Notes: generated by a model from the sequence alone, not told the origin. Shown: positions 1 to 8,440, numbered from the stretch's first letter. The stretch is DNA of 16,711 nucleotides from CAYLNH01 sp964384625 (GCA_964384625.1 CAYLNH010000155.1:1-16711), one strand, 5' to 3'. Translations and numbers: made by a program.

Positions 1-511
1 CCCAGACCGCATCCAGGAACACCGGCGAGCGGGCCGCATCACCGACGTTGGCGAGGTTGTCGAACCAGGCGTCCGGCCAGAACGGTTCGCTTTCACGGAT
101 GTAGGCGTGGCCGCCGGCATCCTGGTCCCGGCTGTAGTACCAGAAACCGTTGAGTCCGTAGCTGCCTTCCCAGCGGCGGTAACGCCAGCTCAAATCAGCG
201 CGCCCGACGGTATGCGTCGTGGTGTTGGGGATATCCGTGGCCGGACAGAAGCTGACGGCCAGGATGTCTTCCATGTAATCTTCCATCGGTCCCAGCTGCA
301 CCCTGGCATGCCGGCACGGAAACGGTTTCCCGTTGTTATCCGCGCAGAACATCGTGAATGCCGCCTGCCACTGTCGCAGGTGATTGAGACAGACGGCGGT
401 GTGGGCGGCCTGCCGGGCGCGGCCCAGGACGGGCAACAGCAACGCCAGCAGGATTGCGAGAATGGCGATGACAGTCAGAAGTTCGATGAGCGTGAACCGT
501 TGTTGCTTCAT
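1..511 (-). CDS. Prepilin-type N-terminal methylation domain protein, partial (cut by left edge)
   Basis: Reading from ATG at 511 towards lower coordinates gives an open frame of 170 codons with no stop before the window edge, so the C-terminus is missing. The protein begins MKQQR-FTLIELL, followed by a hydrophobic helix (about residues 6-30) rich in Ala, Ile and Leu. This is the class III signal and N-terminal helix of type IV prepilins and type II secretion pseudopilins, with the conserved Glu at position 5 of the mature form. A CLNHLRQ motif near residues 41-47 matches the large PVC family of G-like pseudopilins. The residue before the presumed cleavage is Arg rather than the usual Gly. 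AGGAAGGG lies 5 nt before the ATG. It follows the FG-GAP/Kelch exoprotein on the same strand, separated by a strong hairpin. It probably acts at the inner membrane and periplasm as a pseudopilin or surface fibre subunit; the substrate is unknown. Confidence 0.88.
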   Translation of the reverse strand, partial: MKQQRFTLIELLTVIAILAILLALLLPVLGRARQAAHTAVCLNHLRQWQAAFTMFCADNNGKPFPCRHARVQLGPMEDYMEDILAVSFCPATDIPNTTTHTVGRADLSWRYRRWEGSYGLNGFWYYSRDQDAGGHAYIRESEPFWPDAWFDNLANVGDAARSPVFLDAVW

Positions 512-533
512 TGTTCCCTTCCTGTCCGGATCG

Positions 534-571
534 GGCGTACCCCCGGCAGGCGCTGCTGCCGGGGGTACGCC
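534..571 (-). other. Perfect 16-bp hairpin between exoprotein and prepilin genes
   Basis: Positions 534-549 and 556-571 are exact reverse complements, with arms beginning GGCGTACCCCCGG, and leave a 6-nt loop. The structure starts 26 nt after the stop of the FG-GAP/Kelch gene and ends 22 nt before the ATG of the prepilin gene, just upstream of its ribosome binding site. No U-tract follows on the minus strand, so it does not look like a canonical intrinsic terminator. It could attenuate readthrough, act as an mRNA 3'-end stabiliser, or set different expression of two genes on one transcript. The structure is seen directly; its function is inferred. Confidence 0.75.
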
Positions 572-597
572 TTGCAGCGTTGTTGTCTGTTTCGGTT

Positions 598-3500
598 TCA
601 GTCCGTCACCGTGACGTTGGAATACTGCGCCCGGCAGACGGCGCCGTCCTTGTGAGCGGTAACCGCCATGCCGACGTAGACCTGGGCGTTCATGGTGATG
701 TCGACGGCGCCGACCTTGACCCAGTTCGTGCCGTCGGCCGACTTGTAGCCGGTGAAGGTATTCCCGGCACGCACGAGTTTCGTCCAGTACGGCGCGGTGA
801 TTCCGTCGTCCGGATACTTCTTGCTGGTGCCGCCGCCGGTGCTTTGGCGATAGTCCAGGGAGGTCCCTCTGGCGGCATGCAGGACGACGTTGGCCTGTTT
901 GGAATTCGGGTCCAGCGTTTCGCGGATCATCAGGCCGGCCTTGGCCCATTCGTTAGGGTTGGTCATGCTGTCGATCTTCGCGACGATCCGGCCGTCGCCG
1001 TCGAGGGTACGGTAGACATAGTGGAATTCGTCGGCGCTGTGCCAGATGTCTTTGCCGGAGCCCTCGACCGTGTAGACACCGTTGCTCTCGGTCATCGAAC
1101 CGGCTTTGGCGACCGCACCGATGTCCTGATTCTGCCACCCGGGTTCAACGACTTCGTTGACGGTGATGTTGACCGCCGCGGATGTAGTGGCGGCGCCGTC
1201 GTCATCGGTGACCTTGACGGTCAGAACATGATCGCCGGCGGCAGCGCCGTTCCAGCTCCAGGAGTAGGGCGCGCTGGTGTCTTCACCGAGCCTGGTGCTG
1301 CCGGCGTAGAACTCGACCCCGGCAACGGAGCCGTCGCTGTCGGTCGCCTCCGCCTGGATCGTGATTGCATCACCCTCGTCGTACGTGGCATTGCCGGCCG
1401 GGTTGGTGATCGCCGCCGTCGGCGCCTCGTTGGCGCCGCTGCTGCCGCCGTATTCGAAAAAGTCGATGTGTACGTAACTGCCGCGGCACTCGGCGGTGAT
1501 CGTGTGGGCCGCGTTGGTCAGCCCGGTCAGTTCATAGACCAACACCTGTTGCGTACCGTCGCCGCGCAGGTTAATGTCCCGGCTGTTGGCGCCGTCGACA
1601 GCGACGCGGATCGTGCTGCCGTTGACGGCTTGCTTGCAGTAGAGTTTGATCCAGGTGCCGGTAAAGGTCAACGCGGCTTTGGCGCCGACCGTTCCGGACC
1701 AGTGCAGCGTGTTGTTGTAGGCGCCGACGGTGTACCGGTCGTTCTGATCCAGACCCCACGTCCCGGTGTAGACCACCGCCGCGTCGTTGTCGTCGACTTT
1801 GACGCCGTCGCCGGCAACCGGGTTGACCATGATGCCGACGGCGCTCGACGTGGCCGTGCCGCCGGCGTTATCCGTGGCTGTCGCTGTCAGCGAATGGCTG
1901 CCGACACCGGCGCCGGCCCAGGTGCAGCTGTATGGCGCGCTGGTATCTTCACCAAGCTTGCTGCCGTCGGCGAAGAACTCGACTTTGGCGATCGTGCCGT
2001 CGTTGTCCACGGCGTTGGCTTCGAGCACGACGTCGTCGCCCTGCGTATACTCCGTGCCGTCCGCCGGGGCGGTGACGGCGATGGTGGGCAATTCGTTCAC
2101 CGCGCCGTTGACGACGACATCGACGGCGGCGGCAACGCTGTCGGTGCCGTCGCTGATTTCGACTTCGAGGGTGTAGGCGCCGGCGGCGCTGAAGGTGACG
2201 GCGCTGGCATCGCTGAGTTCGGTGCCGTTGGGTTCGAACGTGACGTTGCCGGGCCCGGCGGTTTTGGTCCAGGTATACGTCAATGTGTCGCCGTCGGGAT
2301 CGCCGGCCACAACGAACACGTTGGTGCCGGCGGGCAGGGTGATGGTGGCCGGGTTCGCCCACGGCTGCGACTCGATCACCGGCGCCTGGTTGGCGGCGGG
2401 CCGGTTGAATTGGAAGTAATCGACGTCCAGCAGGGCGCCGCTGCCGCCTTTGAAGACAAGAAAGAGGTCCTTCACGCCGGCGGCGCCGGAGACGGCGCAA
2501 TTGACCTCGACGAAGTTGTTCCAGCCGCCGGTGCCCGGGACGACGACACTGGCGATCAGCGTGCCGGTGGTGCTGCCGAGCCGCAGTTCGATGGTGCCGC
2601 CGCCGGTGTTGCTGGCGACGCCGGCGGCAAAGCCGGCCGCGCCCGTGTCGAAGTCGACTTGCGCGTACTTGGCCCAGGTCCCGTTCTCGATCGAACCGAT
2701 CTTCTGACCGGTGCCGCCGCTGTAGATGCCGATGCCCTGGGAGTCGTCCTTGCTCTCGGCTTCGATTCGCTTGAAGGCGTCGCGCGGATCGTCGGGCGAC
2801 GTGCCGCCTCTGGCGCGGGCCCAGGTGGTGACCATGTCGCCTTCGAACCAGTCGTTCACGCCGCCGCCGAAGACGTGGAGGTTGCCGTTGATCATCTTGC
2901 CCCCGGGCGACACCAGTTTGCCCGGCAGGTCGTAGAGCCGCTCCCAGGTGTTCTTGTCCGGATCATAGCGGTAGATGGTTTCCTGGCCGCGCGGGCTCTT
3001 GCTGCTGTCCACGCCGCTGACCGTCCAGATCTTGCCGCGGTACGTGAAGGTGGCCCACTCATGATGGGACCGGGCTTCCGGAAGCTGCGGATAGCCCAGG
3101 TTCCAACTGTCGGCCGCCGGGTCATAGACCTGCACCGTCCTGGTATCGCCGTCGTGCTTGTGGTGGAGTTCGCCGCCGATCAGCCAGATCTTCCCGTTCA
3201 AGGCAACGCCCGCGGCATGCACTCGTGGATTCGGGACAGCCTTGGCGCTGGTCCAGCCGGCTGCCTCATTGGTCAGGTCGAGGACAAAGTGATGCGCGGT
3301 CGTGTTGTTGTTGTCCACACCGCCGGTAAGGACGTGGATTTTGGTACCGACGATCACCGTCGGGCCGGCCCAGTGATTCTCCGGCAGGTCCGGGCCGCGA
3401 CGCCAGCTGTTGGTCCTGGTGTTGTAGACATCGACGCGTTTGGTGCCGCCGTACGACTGACCGTCCGGCTTACCGCCGCAAACCCAGATCTCATCGCCGT

Positions 3501-4932
3501 ATACGGCATCGCCGATGGTGAAGTGGTTGCGCCGGGACGGCAGTGTGGAGATGTCTGTCCAGGCATCCGCGGCCGGGTCGAAAACTTCCACCTGGCCCGG
3601 GCCGCTTTTGGAGTTGTGGATGCCGCCCATGACATAGAGCTTGCCGTTCACCACGGCGTTGGCGTGTTCGCCGCGCTTGCGGTTCAGGTTGTCCCGTTTC
3701 ACCCACTGGACAGACTGCCCCTGTCCGAGGCTCTCGTAAACCCAGGGCTTGGAACTGCCGGCATAGACATCGCTGCCGACAATGTCCAGGTCGCCGTCGC
3801 GATCCATGTCGAGAACGGCACTGGAATAGAGTCCCTTGCCGGAGACGATGATCTGGGGACTGCCGAAGCCGCCGCTGCCGTCGTTGTAGAAGACCTGGAT
3901 CTGTTTGGTGCCCCACGGCTGGCCGGTGACGACGTCCAGGTCGCCGTCGTTGTCGATGTCGGCCAGCTTGATCTGGTGCATGCGGTTGGTGCTGTCGACG
4001 ATTCTGGTCTTCGGCCAGTCGGTGTTGTCAGTGTTGCCGGGGTTCTTGTACCAGGCCAGATAGTGATCGCCGCCGTTACGATAAGATTCCGCCGGCCCCA
4101 TGACCACATCGTTCCGGCCGTCGCCGTCGATGTCGCCGATGGCTTCCTTGGTGTTCTGGTTCACCGTGTGGTAGTCGGCGTCCAGCCTCAGCCGGGTATA
4201 GCTCTGGGTCCGCGGATCGGCCGGCGACTTCAGCCAGTAGCCGGTGAACTCGATGTCCGGCAGGTTGTCGCTGTCGAGTTTGCCGACGGCCAGACCTTCG
4301 GACGACGAGATATTCGTGTCGATGGATTTCCGCGTCCAGGAGGAGATCGAGTTGTTGAAAAAGATGTGGATCCGGTTCGGCGTCAGACTGCGGCAGATGA
4401 TGTCGATCTTGCCGTCGCCGTCCATATCCGCGACGTCCATGTCGTTGATGTGATGCCACGGCTGGGTGCCGGCGGTGACGCGTTGATAGGACCAGGTGTT
4501 GCCGGCCCGGCTGTGGCCGGGATTGATGAATACGTAGACGTCCGCCTGTTTGGACGAGCCGGAATGGTTGTCCGAGCTGACCGCCAGGTCGAGGTCGCCG
4601 TCATTGTCGAAGTCGGCGAGTTTGCCGGCGCCCAGGAACGAGCGCAGCGGATGGTTCGGGTTGAATTCATGGCGGGTCCAGGTGCCCTGGATTGTGTCGG
4701 GCGCCTCGAACCAGGCGAAGGTCGCGCCATGCGCGTGCTTGCCGCCGCACATGACCGCAATATCTGCCTTGCCGTCGCCGTTGATGTCGCCGGCATCCAG
4801 CGCCTGGATGCCCGGAACCGTGCCTGCCGACGCGTCTTTCGGCGCGGCAAACGGAGTTTCCCCCAGCCAGGCCGTCGTGGTCAACAGGATGATTGCCAAC
4901 AGTCCCCACCCGTGTGCTCGCGAGAAACGCAT
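598..4932 (-). CDS. Large secreted multidomain protein: FG-GAP propeller, Kelch propeller, carbohydrate-binding and Ig-like modules
   Basis: The protein is 1444 residues if started at ATG 4932. An in-frame ATG at 4947 exists, but it lies directly next to the GGAGGAG that serves the ATG at 4932 with ideal spacing, so 4932 is preferred. Domains: signal peptide (1-30); seven FG-GAP/VCBS-like repeats (45-390), most with Ca-binding DxDxDG loops such as DINGDGKAD and DFDNDGDLD; about six Kelch repeats (420-700); a CBM6-like module beginning RIEAES (720-843); a PKD/cadherin-like domain (852-943); two bacterial Ig domains (947-1037 and 1169-1259) that both contain LGEDTSAPYS; a sugar-binding-type beta-sandwich between them (1043-1165); and a C-terminal DUF1349/LamG-like sandwich (1265-1444). 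No catalytic domain, sorting signal or anchor is visible. It is probably an exported glycan- or surface-binding protein. It lies 122 bp downstream of the sigma/FecR pair and may be its target; that link is inference. Confidence 0.93.
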   Translation of the reverse strand: MRFSRAHGWGLLAIILLTTTAWLGETPFAAPKDASAGTVPGIQALDAGDINGDGKADIAVMCGGKHAHGATFAWFEAPDTIQGTWTRHEFNPNHPLRSFLGAGKLADFDNDGDLDLAVSSDNHSGSSKQADVYVFINPGHSRAGNTWSYQRVTAGTQPWHHINDMDVADMDGDGKIDIICRSLTPNRIHIFFNNSISSWTRKSIDTNISSSEGLAVGKLDSDNLPDIEFTGYWLKSPADPRTQSYTRLRLDADYHTVNQNTKEAIGDIDGDGRNDVVMGPAESYRNGGDHYLAWYKNPGNTDNTDWPKTRIVDSTNRMHQIKLADIDNDGDLDVVTGQPWGTKQIQVFYNDGSGGFGSPQIIVSGKGLYSSAVLDMDRDGDLDIVGSDVYAGSSKPWVYESLGQGQSVQWVKRDNLNRKRGEHANAVVNGKLYVMGGIHNSKSGPGQVEVFDPAADAWTDISTLPSRRNHFTIGDAVYGDEIWVCGGKPDGQSYGGTKRVDVYNTRTNSWRRGPDLPENHWAGPTVIVGTKIHVLTGGVDNNNTTAHHFVLDLTNEAAGWTSAKAVPNPRVHAAGVALNGKIWLIGGELHHKHDGDTRTVQVYDPAADSWNLGYPQLPEARSHHEWATFTYRGKIWTVSGVDSSKSPRGQETIYRYDPDKNTWERLYDLPGKLVSPGGKMINGNLHVFGGGVNDWFEGDMVTTWARARGGTSPDDPRDAFKRIEAESKDDSQGIGIYSGGTGQKIGSIENGTWAKYAQVDFDTGAAGFAAGVASNTGGGTIELRLGSTTGTLIASVVVPGTGGWNNFVEVNCAVSGAAGVKDLFLVFKGGSGALLDVDYFQFNRPAANQAPVIESQPWANPATITLPAGTNVFVVAGDPDGDTLTYTWTKTAGPGNVTFEPNGTELSDASAVTFSAAGAYTLEVEISDGTDSVAAAVDVVVNGAVNELPTIAVTAPADGTEYTQGDDVVLEANAVDNDGTIAKVEFFADGSKLGEDTSAPYSCTWAGAGVGSHSLTATATDNAGGTATSSAVGIMVNPVAGDGVKVDDNDAAVVYTGTWGLDQNDRYTVGAYNNTLHWSGTVGAKAALTFTGTWIKLYCKQAVNGSTIRVAVDGANSRDINLRGDGTQQVLVYELTGLTNAAHTITAECRGSYVHIDFFEYGGSSGANEAPTAAITNPAGNATYDEGDAITIQAEATDSDGSVAGVEFYAGSTRLGEDTSAPYSWSWNGAAAGDHVLTVKVTDDDGAATTSAAVNITVNEVVEPGWQNQDIGAVAKAGSMTESNGVYTVEGSGKDIWHSADEFHYVYRTLDGDGRIVAKIDSMTNPNEWAKAGLMIRETLDPNSKQANVVLHAARGTSLDYRQSTGGGTSKKYPDDGITAPYWTKLVRAGNTFTGYKSADGTNWVKVGAVDITMNAQVYVGMAVTAHKDGAVCRAQYSNVTVTD

Positions 4933-5054
4933 GCGATTCTCCTCCATCTGTGTTCGTGATTCGTCCCGGGGTTTGCACGGAGGGAATAGCGGCAGGAGGG
5001 GGTGGTGTTACAGCAGAGCCGTCTTTTCTGCCGATCAGCGGCGTCGGTCCCGAT

Positions 5055-6668
5055 TCAACGTCGGGCGCGCTGCCGGATGTCCGCCCTGGACAGGGCGTAG
5101 TCGTAGAAGGCCAGGCGGTGGAACTCCCCCTGCCAGAAGCGCTTCGCGGCGGCTGTATCCGGGATGGGGTGTCTCGCGGAAAACCCGCGGCCGAGGGTGT
5201 TCGGCGAGACTTCCTGCGCCAGAGCCAGGCGGAACGAAGGATCCCAGCTCGACAGTGTGCCGGCCAGTTTGTCGGCGGCAACGCGTTGGCCGTTCACCCA
5301 GATCGCGGCCTTGCCCGTTTTATCACGGACAAAGACCACGTGCATCGGCTTGGCCGCGGCGACCGCCGGCAGCTCCGGGGTAGCGACGGCCGGCAGGCCG
5401 TTCGGCGTCTGCTCACTGCGCCGCAGGCGAACCGCCAGCGCCGCCGGGGACTGGTCCATTTCGCCCTGCCCCAGGGATACGTTCCGGCTCCTGGAGTCGG
5501 CCGAAATCGTCACAATCCGGTCCATGCCGATCTTCCTGGTCAGCGGATTGACCCGCAGCGGCCGGATCCAGGCCTCGATGCTGATCTCGCCGGATTGCCG
5601 GCAGGCTTCGGTGATTGCCGTCGCCGGCGCGGTCGAGACGATGTCCGCCGGCGCCGACACGCGCAGGCCCCCGGCCAGCCAGGCGACATTGCCGGGCTGG
5701 CCGATGCGCAGATTCAAGTCGGCGTCCGTGCCGATATGGTTGTGGATGATCCGACCGGACGTCTCGTCAAACTCATACAGCGCCAGCAATCCCGGTTCAT
5801 ACAGCCGCAGCGGGCGATTCGGGGCGGCGACGGCAAAACGATTGGCGGTGACGACAACGGCGGCGCCGGACGTTGTCTCGCGCAGCTCCACTTTGCCCCG
5901 GCCGACATCCAGACGTGTGCCGACCGATCCCGCCCGCAGCGTGAAAGCTGTACCCAGCACGGTGGCCGTAGCGTGCGGTGTGCGAATCACCAGCGGCGCG
6001 GTCTGCGGCTGCACGTCGGCCCGCAGTTCGCCGCGGTCCAGGACCAGTCGTTTCGGCGCCCTGCCGGTGAGACGCAGCTGCGAACCGGCGGCCAGGGTCA
6101 ACTGCGTGCCGTCCGGGAACCGCAGAGAAACCGTGCTGGCCCCGCCGCTGCGGACCTCCTGGTTGAGGCGCAGTCGATCAGCGGCACGGACGTTGGCCGT
6201 GTCTCCCCGGACGGCAACGACTTCAACGCCGTCAAGGTCCGGCTGCGGCCCGGCCCGGCGCTGCCGGGCGGCGCGGATCCAGAAACCGATCACCACCAGC
6301 AACGAGGCCGCCGCGGCCAGAAGCAGGATACGGCCGCCGCGGCGTCGGCGCGATGGTGCCGGCGGCCGACGGCGGGGCCTGGACGTCCGTAAACGTCTGT
6401 CGCCTTTTCGGGACAGGACCTCCTGGACGACGCCCGTCGCGACCTCCGTGGTGTCTTTCGCCTGCAGCGCGGCGATCACGGAGTCGACAATCTGCTTTTC
6501 GTCCCGGGCGCCGCCGAGAGCGGCGCCGAGGGCTTCATGGATTGCGGCCTGCCGGGCCAGGAGTTTCTGCAGCTCCGGGTCGGCCGCCATGTCCTTCTCG
6601 AACGTGCGGCGGTCGGCATCGGGCATTTCCGCGGCCAGCCAGGCATCGATTTGTTCTTCGCGGGTCAC
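5055..6668 (-). CDS. FecR-domain anti-sigma-like membrane protein with C-terminal LamG domain
   Basis: This 537-residue protein starts with GTG at 6668, which overlaps the TGA of the upstream ECF sigma gene by 4 nt (GTGA), indicating translational coupling. Residues 1-80 are helical and acidic, like the sigma-binding part of FecR-type regulators; no zinc-finger HxxxCxxC is present. An Arg/Pro-rich stretch (90-110) precedes a single membrane segment (about 113-130, ILLLAAAASLLVVIGF). The FecR domain covers about 148-285, with the typical FPDGTQLTL and TPHATATVLGTAFTL segments. A concanavalin A-like LamG domain follows (about 292-530), starting LLALYEFDETSG. The expected topology is a cytoplasmic N-terminus with FecR and LamG outside the cytoplasm. 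In known FecR systems the protein controls its cognate ECF sigma factor. Here the LamG domain may bind the inducing ligand, possibly a polysaccharide; that is inference from domain type. Confidence 0.9.
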   Translation of the reverse strand: MTREEQIDAWLAAEMPDADRRTFEKDMAADPELQKLLARQAAIHEALGAALGGARDEKQIVDSVIAALQAKDTTEVATGVVQEVLSRKGDRRLRTSRPRRRPPAPSRRRRGGRILLLAAAASLLVVIGFWIRAARQRRAGPQPDLDGVEVVAVRGDTANVRAADRLRLNQEVRSGGASTVSLRFPDGTQLTLAAGSQLRLTGRAPKRLVLDRGELRADVQPQTAPLVIRTPHATATVLGTAFTLRAGSVGTRLDVGRGKVELRETTSGAAVVVTANRFAVAAPNRPLRLYEPGLLALYEFDETSGRIIHNHIGTDADLNLRIGQPGNVAWLAGGLRVSAPADIVSTAPATAITEACRQSGEISIEAWIRPLRVNPLTRKIGMDRIVTISADSRSRNVSLGQGEMDQSPAALAVRLRRSEQTPNGLPAVATPELPAVAAAKPMHVVFVRDKTGKAAIWVNGQRVAADKLAGTLSSWDPSFRLALAQEVSPNTLGRGFSARHPIPDTAAAKRFWQGEFHRLAFYDYALSRADIRQRARR

Positions 6669-7210
6669 GTGCCGGCCTCCTTCAGGGCGCGTTCTTCAAT
6701 GCACTCCCTCAACGCCTGCCGCAGCCGGAACAGCGTGGTCCGGACCCAGGCGCTGCTCTTTTCCATGGCGGCCGCGATCTCTTGCGTGCTGTGGCCCAAG
6801 GCGTATTTCAGATCGATCAGGCGCCGGCTGTTCTCCGGCATGTCGGCCAGGCATTCGTCCAGGTGCGCCAACTCGGGACGGACGCGTTCGGGTTTCGGGT
6901 CGGCGGTCAGTCGAAACTGCCGGTAGCGCTCCCGGTTTGCCTGTTCCCGGGCGTAGCGCTGCATCTCGGCGCGCACGAGGTTGTGGGCGATGGCCTTCAG
7001 CCAGGCCCAGAAGTTGGTGCCGGCTTCGAACTCGTGGATGCGGTGGTAGGCGAACACCAGCGTCTCGTGCGTGATTTCGTCGATTGCCTGCGGGATCGGC
7101 AAGCGCAACGCCACGAACCCGCGAACGCGCCGGATGTAGAGCTGCATCAACTGCTCATACGCCGGCAGTGAACCGGCCTGGACCTGTTCAATCAGTCTGG
7201 TTTCGTCCAT
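6665..7210 (-). CDS. ECF-type RNA polymerase sigma factor (sigma-70 family)
   Basis: This 181-residue protein has only sigma regions 2 and 4, as in the ECF group. Region 2 (about 18-85) includes the segment around DEITHETLVFAYHRIHEF and the following NFWAWLKAIAHNLVR, which resembles the 2.3-2.4 helices that recognise the -10 element. Region 4 (about 120-171) carries the LPENSRRLIDLKY-type start and a helix-turn-helix around STQEIAAAMEKSSAWVRTTL. In minus-strand orientation an AGGAG lies 5 nt upstream of ATG 7210, inside the small inverted repeat AGCTCC-T-GGAGCT. The gene is coupled by a 4-nt overlap to the FecR/LamG gene, its probable anti-sigma partner. PVC genomes carry many such ECF factors. 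The regulon is not visible, but the downstream exoprotein and prepilin genes are the obvious candidates. Confidence 0.93.
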   Translation of the reverse strand: MDETRLIEQVQAGSLPAYEQLMQLYIRRVRGFVALRLPIPQAIDEITHETLVFAYHRIHEFEAGTNFWAWLKAIAHNLVRAEMQRYAREQANRERYRQFRLTADPKPERVRPELAHLDECLADMPENSRRLIDLKYALGHSTQEIAAAMEKSSAWVRTTLFRLRQALRECIEERALKEAGT

Positions 7211-7213
7211 GGA

Positions 7214-7226
7214 AGCTCCTGGAGCT
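7214..7226 (-). promoter_or_regulatory. Ribosome binding site of the ECF sigma gene within a short inverted repeat
   Basis: On the minus strand the sequence reads AGCTCC-A-GGAGCT immediately before the start codon, and the AGGAG in it is the Shine-Dalgarno sequence. The outer AGCT arms could pair and place part of the Shine-Dalgarno in a 5-nt loop, which might dampen translation. The palindrome and spacing are seen directly; any regulatory effect is speculative. Confidence 0.5.
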
Positions 7227-7351
7227 GCAGCATCGCCGGCTGACCGCGATCGCGGCGCTCTCCGTCACGCCGTCAGCCTGAGCAAAACGGCCGGAGAAGA
7301 ACGGAACGTGCCGCACGATCCATATACCAATAGCACGAGGACCCGCGTTTG

Positions 7352-8440
7352 TTACACCGCCGTCAAGACCGTGCCCTGTTTCACCCGCAGCAGCGTCATC
7401 CCGTCCACCGCCGGCAATTCATTCACGCCGGTACAGGCCAGCAGCACCTGCCGGGCCTGACGCAATGTCCCCAGGAATGCCTGACGCCCGCGCTGATCCA
7501 ACTCACCGATGACGTCGTCGATCAGGAGAATCACTTCGCCGGCATCCTTGCGGTCGAGGAAGTATCGCGCCTTGGCCAGCTTCAGGCTCAATGCCGCCAG
7601 CCGGCATTGCCCCTCCGAACCGAAGCTGCCGAGCGGCTTGCCGTCGAGCCGGAAGGTGAAGTCGTCCCGATGCGGTCCGGCATGGGTCAATCCACGCAAT
7701 CGATCGCGCTCCCGGTTGCTGGCCAGCACCTGCAGGATCTCCTGCTCCCGGCTGTCTTCGTGTTTGCCGCTGATCGACGGCTGATAGCGGATCTGCAGTT
7801 CGCTGGCGGCCGGCAGGAGGTCCCGGCTGGTCTGTTCCAGGACCTCCTTGAGTTCGTCGAACAGGGCGTTGCGGTGGTCGATGATCGCGGCGCCCTCGCG
7901 GGCCAGGATCTGGTCGAAGGCGCGGGCAGCCGCGTCCGAACCGCTGTCGCGCAGCAGGGCGTTGCGGGATTTCAGTGCGCGGTCGTACTGCTGCAGCGAC
8001 GTCAGATACCCCGGCTGTAACTGGCTCAACGAGATGTCCAGAAACCGGCGGCGATCGCTGGCGGAGCCTTTGACCAGTTCGATGTCTTCCGGGATGAACG
8101 CGACGGCGAAGAACCTGCCGATGAAATCGCTGGCGCGTTTGATGTTGTCGCCGTTGACGCGCAGCCGGCGGCTCCGATCCTGATACTCGAGACCCAGTCG
8201 ATGCACCTGCTCGCCGACTTCGACTTCGCCGTAAATCGTGAAGCCCCGGGTGGTCCAGCGATTCAGATCGCGGATTCGGTTGGTGCGGAACGAACGCAGG
8301 ATCGAGAGGAAATAGACTGCCTCGAGGATATTGGTCTTGCCCTGGCCATTGTCGCCCACCAGCACGGTAATCCCCGGAGCGAACGCCAGGTCGAGGCGTT
8401 CGTAGTTGCGATAGTCGGTGAGTTTCAGTCGTTGCAGCAT
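7352..8440 (-). CDS. recF: DNA replication and repair protein RecF
   Basis: This 362-residue protein is the usual RecF length. RecF is an SMC-like ABC ATPase that binds gapped DNA and helps RecO and RecR load RecA in the cytoplasm. The N-terminus MLQRLKLTDYRNY matches the family start. Walker A is GDNGQGKT (29-36), the ABC signature region is GSEGQCRLAALSLKLA (about 274-289) and Walker B plus D-loop is VILLIDDVIGELD (303-315). The signature has Cys where most homologues have a second Gln or Arg-type residue, but the rest is intact. No dnaN or gyrB is adjacent, so the classical dnaA-dnaN-recF-gyrB order is lost here. The start at 8440 has no Shine-Dalgarno sequence (the bases before ATG are pyrimidine-rich), so translation may start without one. 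It is the first gene of the minus-strand block and is divergent from moxR. Confidence 0.96.
   Translation of the reverse strand: MLQRLKLTDYRNYERLDLAFAPGITVLVGDNGQGKTNILEAVYFLSILRSFRTNRIRDLNRWTTRGFTIYGEVEVGEQVHRLGLEYQDRSRRLRVNGDNIKRASDFIGRFFAVAFIPEDIELVKGSASDRRRFLDISLSQLQPGYLTSLQQYDRALKSRNALLRDSGSDAAARAFDQILAREGAAIIDHRNALFDELKEVLEQTSRDLLPAASELQIRYQPSISGKHEDSREQEILQVLASNRERDRLRGLTHAGPHRDDFTFRLDGKPLGSFGSEGQCRLAALSLKLAKARYFLDRKDAGEVILLIDDVIGELDQRGRQAFLGTLRQARQVLLACTGVNELPAVDGMTLLRVKQGTVLTAV

Noticed and set aside
511..4959. A 1482-codon open frame on the plus strand, antisense to the whole FG-GAP/Kelch gene
   Set aside because: The translation is low-complexity (Val, Asp, Gly, Ala repeats) and mirrors the repeated DGDG codons of the true gene. 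GC-rich third positions remove stops in this antisense frame. The minus-strand frame has a signal peptide, a ribosome binding site and clear domains.
5164..7074. Plus-strand frame of 636 codons over the FecR and sigma genes
   Set aside because: The sequence is Arg/Ser/Pro-rich with no domain, and the opposite strand encodes coupled, recognisable genes.
7244..7255. 12-bp perfect palindrome CCGCGATCGCGG upstream of the sigma gene as an operator
   Set aside because: In GC-rich DNA such a short GC palindrome is expected by chance, and there is no second copy or promoter overlap to support an operator.
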